Source: Clostridiales bacterium
GTDB lineage: Bacteria > Bacillota > Clostridia > Tissierellales > Dethiosulfatibacteraceae
DNA length: 5,025 nt
Assembly: GCA_003446975.1 (NCBI GenBank)
Contig: DMAP01000117.1
Span: 1-5,025 of the forward strand
Direction of reading: 5' to 3'
The position numbers and the translations under genes are program-made. Position 1 is the stretch's first letter. Each line of letters starts with the position of its first letter. Positions 1 to 5,025 of the stretch are shown in pieces. Below the pieces are notes generated by a model. That model saw only the letters and a program-made list of their open reading frames with translations, ran no database searches and was not told the origin of the DNA.

Positions 1-535
1 AGGCATTATTGGTAATCAATACACCTCTACCGTCTGAACGCGGGACAATTAGAAGGTGATTAGCTGGAATAGCCTTTCCATGTTGAATGTCGTAGCCTTC
101 GGTCACATTTGACAGGCCACCAAGACTGCTGGCAATAGCGGTAGTCGAACCATTTGTATATCTGAGGATTATTTCCGTTCCCGCATCCGCAATGATTCTT
201 GTTCCCACCAGAACCTTGCTCTGACCTTCACGGACAATAGATTTACCCGCATTATTCAATAATGTTGTATTGGCATATAGTTCCACAACCTCCAGTACAT
301 TGCCTGTAATAGCGGAAATCTCGCTGACTTGAGTTGAGATAGTTGATATTTTTTCATCCTGTTGCTGGATCTTTAGATTCAGAGCAGTAGACAACTCATC
401 AATGACTTTATTCAGATAGCTTAAGGAAATCAAAGGGTCATTGTTGTTTATGGTAGCTTCAGAAGTTATCATTCTGGATCCTACAAGGGAAACAGCAAGT
501 ATTACCACCAGTATTAAGATCTTTTTATTATTCAC
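1..535 (-). CDS. Secreted or membrane-anchored coiled-coil protein of unknown function (partial, C-terminus missing)
   Basis: The open frame gives 178 residues and runs off the left edge, so the C-terminus is not seen. The start is GTG at 535-533, preceded by a strong ribosome binding site (AGAGGTGAT, 550-542) at normal spacing; no better start lies upstream in frame. Residues 1-20 (VNNKKILILVVILAVSLVGS) have the basic N-terminus and hydrophobic core of a signal peptide or N-terminal anchor, so the protein probably acts outside the membrane. Residues about 40-90 are a polar, probably helical stretch rich in Q, E, I, S and T, suggestive of a short coiled coil. Residues about 100-178 look like a compact beta-rich domain, with GTRIIADAGTEIILRY, a GGLSNVTEG turn and NHLLIVPRSDGRGV. 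I recall similar tails in uncharacterised clostridial exported proteins, but I cannot name a family and assign no function. It is transcribed away from the polysaccharide genes, so a link to them is only positional. Confidence 0.82.
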   Translation of the reverse strand, partial: MNNKKILILVVILAVSLVGSRMITSEATINNNDPLISLSYLNKVIDELSTALNLKIQQQDEKISTISTQVSEISAITGNVLEVVELYANTTLLNNAGKSIVREGQSKVLVGTRIIADAGTEIILRYTNGSTTAIASSLGGLSNVTEGYDIQHGKAIPANHLLIVPRSDGRGVLITNNA

Positions 536-541
536 TACTAT

Positions 542-550
542 ATCACCTCT
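542..550 (-). promoter_or_regulatory. Ribosome binding site deciding the GTG start of the minus-strand gene
   Basis: On the minus strand the sequence reads AGAGGTGAT, a near full match to the anti-Shine-Dalgarno core, ending 6 bases before GTG at 535-533. It supports this non-ATG start over the internal ATG at codon 22, which would cut away the signal peptide. Confidence 0.75.
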
Positions 551-567
551 TTTTTATTTTCTTTTAT

Positions 568-596
568 ATTCTAAAGTAGTCCAGGTTATTAAGCAA
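568..596 (-). promoter_or_regulatory. Probable sigma-A promoter of the minus-strand secreted-protein gene
   Basis: Read on the minus strand, TTGCTT (596-591) is followed after exactly 17 bases by TAGAAT (573-568). These match the TTGACA and TATAAT consensus at 4 of 6 and 5 of 6 positions. Transcription would begin near 561, giving a leader of about 25 bases that carries the ribosome binding site. The region is AT-rich, so chance matches are possible, but the spacing and position are right. Confidence 0.55.
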
Positions 597-638
597 TAAT
601 TTTTTATATATTTAATTATAGAAAGGTTGATGTTATTT

Positions 639-647
639 TGGTATAAT
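639..647 (+). promoter_or_regulatory. Probable extended -10 promoter for the rightward operon
   Basis: TGGTATAAT is a perfect extended -10 element (TGnTATAAT). No good -35 hexamer sits 16-18 bases upstream (TAGAAA at 17 bases), which is acceptable for an extended -10 promoter. Transcription would start near 653-655, leaving a leader of about 42 bases before the ATG at 696. No other promoter was seen before the three closely packed genes, so it probably drives all of them. A second, weaker -10-like box (TATAAA, 666-671) lies 24 bases downstream in the repeat copy. Confidence 0.5.
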
Positions 648-653
648 GACATG

Positions 654-663
654 ATGTTAACAT
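654..663. promoter_or_regulatory. 10-bp perfect palindrome at the expected transcription start (possible operator)
   Basis: ATGTTAACAT is its own reverse complement and lies just after the extended -10 box, where a bound repressor would block initiation. The symmetry does not extend beyond 10 bases. No regulator gene is visible in the window, so operator function is only a suggestion. Confidence 0.25.
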
Positions 664-695
664 AGTATAAACATAATAATCGGGCGAGGTACTGA

Positions 696-1010
696 ATGGG
701 CAGACAATTCATTTGGAGAGCTATGGCAAAACCATTATTTATATTGGGCATCGTTTTTTCTTTTTTTGTAAAAGTGTTTTACTTGCAATACACAATAGGT
801 TTATCACTTGTGCCATTTCAAAACAACATGCTGATTCACAGGCTTCTTCTGTTTAGTACAGTTACAGTAGTCATGTTTATTTTGTTGGTGTTCCAAAAAA
901 AGGCGACATATATTTTAGTCGGATTCAACCTGCTGTTTTCTGCCTTATTGCTTTTGGATACAATATATGGCAGATATTATGGGATACCTTTGACGATTCC
1001 AATCATATGA
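696..1010 (+). CDS. N-terminal membrane fragment of the LTA-synthase-like protein
   Basis: This 104-residue product is all membrane region: hydrophobic segments lie at about residues 12-32, 48-67 and 70-90, and it ends in LTIPII at the TGA. The ATG at 696 is preceded by GAGGT (686-690) with 5 bases of spacing, and an in-frame TGA at 693-695 prevents any longer start. The ATG at 723 (residue 10), with GGAG at 715-718, is a possible alternative start. The fragment has no catalytic domain and on its own should have no transferase activity. It matches the part of LtaS-type proteins that precedes the loop between helices 3 and 4, which is why I regard it as the front of one broken gene and not a separate small membrane protein. 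Confidence 0.6.
   Translation: MGRQFIWRAMAKPLFILGIVFSFFVKVFYLQYTIGLSLVPFQNNMLIHRLLLFSTVTVVMFILLVFQKKATYILVGFNLLFSALLLLDTIYGRYYGIPLTIPII
1008..1010 (+). other. In-frame TGA stop dividing the LTA-synthase-like gene
   Basis: The codons around it read ATC ATA TGA CAG TTG GGT, and the frame continues for 514 more codons. TGG codons are used for Trp nearby (as in WKDA) and the two complete frames around it end in TAA, so nothing suggests that the organism reads TGA as Trp in general. The base after the stop is C, known as the leakiest context for UGA. A small stem, GTTG (1013-1016) with CAAC (1025-1028) around an 8-base loop, follows the stop but is weak. A single change from TGG or CGA would create it. 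Confidence 0.85.
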
Positions 1011-1013
1011 CAG

Positions 1014-2555
1014 TTGGGTTTTATCAACGATATACAGGATAGTGCCAATACGCTGATCAAATGGAAGGACGCGGTCTATCTAATCGACTTGCCATTTGTA
1101 GTGGCTTATGTATTTTGTTTTAGGAAAAATCTTCTGCGAAAAAATACTCGCCGTGACAATACTATATATCTGGTCATATTTTTGATGTCTATTGCCTTGT
1201 TTCAGGTGCAAGCCAAAGATATCGATAGAACACTGCATAATTATGAGAGAAAAAACATTGCCAAGGATATGGGTGTCATCTACTTTCATGGCTATGATAT
1301 ACTGGACTTCACAAGAAACAAGCTGCAAACCAGCCTTTCAATGAATGATTCAGAAACAAAAATCATTGTGGACTTTCTTAAAGATAAGCCGAAGCAGGAT
1401 GAAACCTATAATCTATATACGGACAAGAAAAATCTTTTGGTTATTCAGGTAGAAGCACTTCAGGAGTTTGTTATTGATTTTGAGATCAATGGCGAGGAAG
1501 TGACCCCATTTCTGAACCATCTGAAATCCGAGAATCTGTATTTCAGCCAGATATATCATCAAGTGGCCGGGGGAAATACTGCAGATGCCGAATTTCTGCT
1601 GAATGTTGGGCTACACCCGACTCCTACAGGATCGGTCAACTACTTGTATCCTACCAATAGATGGCTGGCTCTTAGCGGACTACTTAACGATAGAGGCTAT
1701 ACCAGCTTGGCTTTTCATGGCTATGAAGCCAGTTTCTGGAACAGACAAGCAGTGTATAAGAATCTTGGATTCCATCAGTTTGTCAGCAAGGAGGATTTCG
1801 ACATTGATGAGATACTTGGATGGTCGATAAGCGATAAGTCCTTTTTCAGGCAATCAATTGACACATCTCTAGGCCATCAGCCCTTTTACAGCTTGTTGAT
1901 CACGCTGTCGAGCCATCATCCATATGATGCGTTTAGTAAATTTCCAATGAATGTGACACCCTTTGAAGACACCCAGGTAGGCAACTATCTAAAAAGCGTC
2001 AACTATGCGGACCAGGCGATTGCCGGATTGTTTAAGCGACTTGAGGATGAAGGTGTTTTAAAGGATACCATTGTTGTCATTTTTGGGGATCACTCTGGCC
2101 TTTATCTGGATCAGAAGGTTGATGTTCTAAAATTGCTGTCACTAGGTGACCATCCAGTGGAATGGGCAAAGATTCAAAAGGTTCCTTTGATCATATTTTT
2201 ACCTGACAATGCGCTTCAAGGGGAAATTGGCAAAGTTGGCGGACAGATTGACATTCTACCCACAATTGTTGATATAATGGGCTTGGACCATCCATTCATG
2301 TTGGGAAATTCATTGTTGAGAGAACAAGGCAATTATGCTGTTAAAAGGGATGGTTCCATATACTTTGAGGATTATTATTTTGACAATGGGAGAGGCATGC
2401 TATTCAACATCGAGACTTTGGAAGAAGTGATAATCACAGAGGATTTAACAAACCAAATTGAAAAGTACAAGAGGGACCTGATAGTATCGGATATTATCAT
2501 CAGAAAAAATCTGTTCAATGATGATGCGTTTTTAGACATTATTGATTTGCAGTAA
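1014..2555 (+). CDS. Sulfatase-fold catalytic part of the LTA-synthase-like phosphoglycerol transferase
   Basis: This 513-residue frame would have to start at TTG 1014, just after the TGA, with no ribosome binding site, so it is unlikely to be an independent gene. Residues about 20-36 and 51-65 are membrane segments 4 and 5; VQA at 65-67 could fit a signal peptidase site. The extracellular domain follows: VEALQ (metal ligand E147), GGNTADAEF (catalytic nucleophile T189, as LtaS Thr300), FHGYEASFWNRQAVYKNLGF (W242 and R244, substrate phosphate), SSHHPY (H301/H302) and FGDHSG (metal ligands D359 and H360). All key residues are present, so the enzyme would be active if the N-terminal part were joined. 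Family alternatives are an LTA primase-like enzyme or a transferase that adds phosphoglycerol to a polysaccharide, which fits the neighbours. The gene ends 20 bases before the next start, consistent with one transcript. Confidence 0.8.
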   Translation: MGFINDIQDSANTLIKWKDAVYLIDLPFVVAYVFCFRKNLLRKNTRRDNTIYLVIFLMSIALFQVQAKDIDRTLHNYERKNIAKDMGVIYFHGYDILDFTRNKLQTSLSMNDSETKIIVDFLKDKPKQDETYNLYTDKKNLLVIQVEALQEFVIDFEINGEEVTPFLNHLKSENLYFSQIYHQVAGGNTADAEFLLNVGLHPTPTGSVNYLYPTNRWLALSGLLNDRGYTSLAFHGYEASFWNRQAVYKNLGFHQFVSKEDFDIDEILGWSISDKSFFRQSIDTSLGHQPFYSLLITLSSHHPYDAFSKFPMNVTPFEDTQVGNYLKSVNYADQAIAGLFKRLEDEGVLKDTIVVIFGDHSGLYLDQKVDVLKLLSLGDHPVEWAKIQKVPLIIFLPDNALQGEIGKVGGQIDILPTIVDIMGLDHPFMLGNSLLREQGNYAVKRDGSIYFEDYYFDNGRGMLFNIETLEEVIITEDLTNQIEKYKRDLIVSDIIIRKNLFNDDAFLDIIDLQ

Positions 2556-2575
2556 CAACCACAAGGAGCTTCAAT

Positions 2576-4033
2576 ATGGAATCGATTTTCTATAATAAAG
2601 GAAAACAGGCACTGATGGCAATAAATAGTATGTATCAAAAAAGCTTGTTGTATAAATCGTTCAAGAAGACATTCTCATGGATCAGCCATCTTTTGACACA
2701 CAGTGTGGTGGCTAGTTGGCTATCATCCAATGAGAAATTGACTAGCAGTTTTGATAACAGGAAGCTTTTTAAGTTCAAATTACGATCGAGTGAGCTTATC
2801 ATTCGAAACATTTTGAATGGGAGTAGATTTTTGTATCTTTTTGCTGATAGTAGGATTCTATACCCGCTGATATTTATAAATATTTTCCTTTATCCTTTCA
2901 CGCCTACAGTCTTAGGGGTTATTTTTTCAACCGGACTGTTTGGGATGATGATTATTCATGCAGTCATTCATCAGAATAATTGCAGGAAATCCAAGCTGAT
3001 CATTTTTACAGTATTGATTTTTTTGGCGTATTTGTTAATAAGCCTTTTTTTCAATGATGTTAAGAGTGATGGCCTGCTTATTTTCATCACTTATTCCAGT
3101 ATTCTGCTTTTTACCGCTGCGCTTACGGTCACCATATACAAGAAAAAAGATGCAATGATTCTTATACATATCATTACCGCAACGGTCCTTACCGTATCAA
3201 TACATGGATTGTATCAGGTCTTTGCTGGCGTTCCTGTGGATCCGGCATGGTTGGATGAATCATCGAGCGGCAATGTGATAAGAATATATAGTGTGTTCGG
3301 CAACCCTAATGTGTTTGGAGAATTCCTCACATTGACAGTGCCGATTGTCTTTGCAGGATTCAACTTACAGAGAAATAAGATATTTAAATCAATTTATGGA
3401 CTTGTTTTTTTACTGGGTATGCTTAATGTCTTGTTGACATTTTCAAGAGGATCCATGCTGTCTATCTTTATTGTCATGGTGATGATTGTTGTATTCAAGG
3501 ATAGAAAATACCTACCTTTGTTGTTTGTTATGATTTTATTGAGCCCATTGGTTATGCCGTCTTCATTATTGGAAAGAATACTGACAATCTTTCAAGGTGG
3601 CGATACATCGACTTCCTATCGTGTGTCCATCTATATGGCATCCTATGACATGCTGAGAGATCATTTGTTGACTGGCGTGGGTTTGGGAAATTTCAAAGTG
3701 TTATATAATGCTTATGCCTACTCCGCTGCGAAGTCTTTTCATGCTCACAATACGGTACTGATGGTTTTTATTGAGTTGGGACTGATGGGCCTGTTGGCAT
3801 GGCTGTATATGATGTTTGTGTGGACAAGAGAAGTTTTGAGCTCACAAAAAACAGACAGCGAATGGAGCTATTATGCCTTTGCAGCTTTTGCTGGTGTCTT
3901 GGGGTGCACATTGCAGGGTATGGTTGACCATATCTGGCATAACTATGATATTCTGTTTTTTTACTTTTTTATGATTGCTTTTGGTTTTATAGCATCCAAT
4001 ATTGCAAAGGAACAATTGAATGATGAAAAATAA
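2576..4033 (+). CDS. O-antigen ligase / Wzy polymerase-like polysaccharide membrane protein
   Basis: This 485-residue protein has about 12 hydrophobic segments between residues 94 and 476. Family landmarks appear in order: VFGNPNVFGEFL (240-251), LTFSRGSMLSIF (287-298, with Arg291), a large outward loop (about 329-390) containing SYRVSIYMASYDML (347-360) and LTGVGLGNF (365-373), then HAHNTVLMVFIELGLMG (389-405, His389/His391). The conserved Arg and HxHN motifs are those of the Wzy_C/WaaL superfamily, GT-C-fold enzymes that use an undecaprenyl-linked glycan as donor to polymerise repeat units or attach finished chains to an acceptor. Polymerase and ligase cannot be told apart by sequence; in a Gram-positive the substrate would be an exopolysaccharide, capsule or wall polymer. 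The first 85 residues or so are a basic, mostly non-membrane extension, longer than in many family members. ATG 2576 has AAGGAG (2563-2568) at 7 bases. It lies between the transferase and the glycosyltransferase, overlapping the latter by 14 bases. Confidence 0.85.
   Translation: MESIFYNKGKQALMAINSMYQKSLLYKSFKKTFSWISHLLTHSVVASWLSSNEKLTSSFDNRKLFKFKLRSSELIIRNILNGSRFLYLFADSRILYPLIFINIFLYPFTPTVLGVIFSTGLFGMMIIHAVIHQNNCRKSKLIIFTVLIFLAYLLISLFFNDVKSDGLLIFITYSSILLFTAALTVTIYKKKDAMILIHIITATVLTVSIHGLYQVFAGVPVDPAWLDESSSGNVIRIYSVFGNPNVFGEFLTLTVPIVFAGFNLQRNKIFKSIYGLVFLLGMLNVLLTFSRGSMLSIFIVMVMIVVFKDRKYLPLLFVMILLSPLVMPSSLLERILTIFQGGDTSTSYRVSIYMASYDMLRDHLLTGVGLGNFKVLYNAYAYSAAKSFHAHNTVLMVFIELGLMGLLAWLYMMFVWTREVLSSQKTDSEWSYYAFAAFAGVLGCTLQGMVDHIWHNYDILFFYFFMIAFGFIASNIAKEQLNDEK
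4006..4011 (+). promoter_or_regulatory. Ribosome binding site inside the upstream gene, deciding the glycosyltransferase start
   Basis: AAAGGA within the last codons of the polymerase-like gene lies 8 bases before ATG 4020 and 11 before the adjacent ATG 4023. The spacing favours 4020. The 14-base overlap with the upstream frame suggests translational coupling. Confidence 0.55.
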
Positions 4034-5025
4034 AATTAGGGTTGTTGAAATCATTTCCGATACGAATTTTGGCGGGGCAGGCCAATATCTAAAGAGTATT
4101 GTGACAGAGATAGATAGAGATAGATTTGAGCCTATTGTCATTATGCCAGTTGATAGCGTTTTAAAAGATATGTTGAGAGATGTTGAGATATTTTACTGTC
4201 CAGACATCAATGAAAAATCATTTTCTCTCAAGGGAACTTATAATCTGTATAAAATGATTAGGAATATCAGGCCATCTGTTGTACACACTCACGGTTCATT
4301 GTCTGGTAGATTGGCGGCCCAACTGTTGGGTGTTGGCAGCATTATTTATACCAAGCATACATTAAGCGACAATAGCGTTAAATGGAAAAGAGGATTGAAA
4401 CGAGTATTGAACAGAATCCTGCGGTCTAAAGCAATTGCCATATCAAGTTCGGTCCAGATGAACCTTATTGAAGAGGGAATAAAGGAAGACAGGATCAGAA
4501 TGATATATAATGGCATCAAGCCCATTGAAACATTTGATCAAAATGCTCGTCTAAAACCAATAATAAGTCTTGTAGGAAGACTAGAAGCTATCAAGGGACA
4601 TAGACATATGATAGAGATTACAAAGCGTTTGGTTGAACGTTATGGTGATGATTTCCAAGTTATGTTTGTTGGAACAGGTTCTCTTGAAGCCTTTCTGAAA
4701 TCAACTTCTGAGGTGAATGGTCTGCCAATCGTATTCAGTGGCCATGTCGATAATATCGGTTCAATCTATGAAAATTCAGATATTATTGTCAACACATCTG
4801 ACTCGGAAGCTCTGTCATATGCGGCATTGGAAGGTATGATGTATAAAAAGCCGGTCGTTGCATTTGACATACCTGGTATCAATGAAGTGATTGAAGATGG
4901 GAAAACCGGATTTTTAGTGGAATATATGAATTATGACTTGTTTGTCGAATGTTTGGTAAGACTATTGAGAGACGATACGCTCAGAACACGCATGGGAGAG
5001 CTTGGAAGAGAAAGAGTGATTGAGA
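4020..5025 (+). CDS. GT4-family glycosyltransferase (partial, C-terminus missing)
   Basis: The frame is open for 335 residues to the right edge, probably leaving out only a few tens of residues of a family usually 360-400 long. It is a cytoplasmic GT-B enzyme that would transfer a sugar from a nucleotide-sugar donor to a lipid-linked glycan intermediate. The N-terminal half has a Rossmann-like start (IRVVEIISDTNFGGAGQYL, 6-24), whose GGAGQ resembles the glycine-rich acceptor loop, and HTHGSLSGRLAA (89-100). The C-terminal half has IYNGI (162-166), VGRLEAIKGH (185-194, donor-binding region with Arg187 and Lys192), SDSEALSYAALEGM (260-273, the EX7E motif with E263 and E271) and EDGKTGFLV (292-300). 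No signal peptide or membrane segment is seen. The sugar specificity cannot be read from the sequence. The start ATG 4020 overlaps the end of the polymerase-like gene, so the two are probably co-translated. It likely builds the repeat unit that the neighbour polymerises or ligates. Confidence 0.88.
   Translation, partial: MMKNKIRVVEIISDTNFGGAGQYLKSIVTEIDRDRFEPIVIMPVDSVLKDMLRDVEIFYCPDINEKSFSLKGTYNLYKMIRNIRPSVVHTHGSLSGRLAAQLLGVGSIIYTKHTLSDNSVKWKRGLKRVLNRILRSKAIAISSSVQMNLIEEGIKEDRIRMIYNGIKPIETFDQNARLKPIISLVGRLEAIKGHRHMIEITKRLVERYGDDFQVMFVGTGSLEAFLKSTSEVNGLPIVFSGHVDNIGSIYENSDIIVNTSDSEALSYAALEGMMYKKPVVAFDIPGINEVIEDGKTGFLVEYMNYDLFVECLVRLLRDDTLRTRMGELGRERVIE

Larger units (their letters stand above)
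628..675 (+). repeat. 24-bp imperfect tandem direct repeat in the promoter region
   Basis: Two adjacent 24-base units (628-651 and 652-675) match at 17 of 24 positions. Each begins with TGATGTTA (628-635 and 652-659) and carries GTATAA 13 bases further on (641-646 and 665-670). The first unit contains the extended -10 box and the second carries a weaker TATAAA. It could be a local duplication of the promoter core or a pair of regulator sites on nearly the same face of the helix. The composition is AT-rich, which raises the chance background. Confidence 0.5.
696..2555 (+). pseudogene. LTA-synthase-like phosphoglycerol transferase, full locus interrupted by an in-frame TGA
   Basis: The frame from ATG 696 to TAA 2553-2555 is open through 619 codons except for one TGA at 1008-1010, with no frameshift. 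This length suits the LTA synthase family (S. aureus LtaS is 646 residues). The architecture is typical: five membrane segments, then a large extracellular sulfatase-fold domain that moves glycerol phosphate from phosphatidylglycerol to a glycolipid or glycan. Counting through the stop, the likely metal and catalytic residues are E253, T295, D465 and H466, with W348, R350 and H407/H408 at the substrate site; these lie close to the known LtaS positions. The stop falls in the predicted outward loop between membrane segments 3 and 4. I call the locus a pseudogene provisionally: everything else is intact, so a very recent mutation, a sequence error or stop read-through all remain possible. It heads an apparent glycopolymer operon, so it may decorate that polymer rather than make LTA itself. 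Confidence 0.7.

Noticed and set aside
627..655. TTGATG (627-632) paired with CATGAT (650-655) as a second rightward promoter
   Set aside because: The spacing of 17 is right, but the -10 match is poor (4 of 6) and the perfect extended -10 at 639-647 overlaps it.
554..751. Minus-strand frame of 65 codons across the divergent promoter region
   Set aside because: It covers both promoters and the start of the rightward gene, has no ribosome binding site of note, and its composition reflects AT-rich intergenic DNA.
1008..1010. Use of a genetic code in which TGA means Trp
   Set aside because: TGG is used for Trp throughout, and this is the only in-frame TGA within any of the confidently identified genes.
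1603..1830. 75-codon frame inside the LTA-synthase-like gene, same strand
   Set aside because: It lies over the catalytic domain coding region in another frame, and the domain's conserved motifs show which frame is real.
4106..4125. GATA/GAGATA short repeat in the glycosyltransferase gene
   Set aside because: It encodes an ordinary TEIDRDR segment in frame and is too short to be more than chance codon use.
3842..4141. 99-codon minus-strand frame over the junction of the last two genes
   Set aside because: It opposes two well-supported genes carrying family motifs and shows no recognisable protein features.

Overview
The window looks like part of a chromosome from a low-GC Gram-positive bacterium, probably an anaerobic member of the Clostridia. 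This is inferred from the AT-rich sequence, strong AGGAGG-type ribosome binding sites, short intergenic gaps and a membrane-bound enzyme of the lipoteichoic acid (LTA) synthase type. No genus can be named from the sequence alone.

Layout: bases 1-535 (minus strand) hold the 5' part of a gene for a small secreted protein with a predicted coiled coil; its 3' end lies outside the window. Bases 536-695 are a divergent control region with a good promoter for the minus-strand gene, an extended -10 promoter for the rightward genes, a 24-bp imperfect direct repeat that duplicates the -10 area, and a 10-bp palindrome near the expected start of transcription. From 696 to the right edge, three genes run in the same direction with almost no spacing: an LTA-synthase-like phosphoglycerol transferase (696-2555), a Wzy/O-antigen-ligase-like membrane protein (2576-4033) and a family 4 glycosyltransferase (4020 to beyond the edge). 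They look like one operon for making, polymerising or ligating, and decorating a cell-surface glycopolymer.

The most striking point is that the LTA-synthase-like gene is split by one in-frame TGA at 1008-1010. Both halves are in the same frame. Together they give 619 codons with five membrane segments and a complete set of catalytic residues. Without the stop this would be a normal full-length enzyme. The choices are a recent nonsense mutation, a sequencing error or strain variant, or programmed read-through; the sequence alone does not decide among them. I saw no RNA genes, insertion sequences, CRISPR arrays or convincing terminators.
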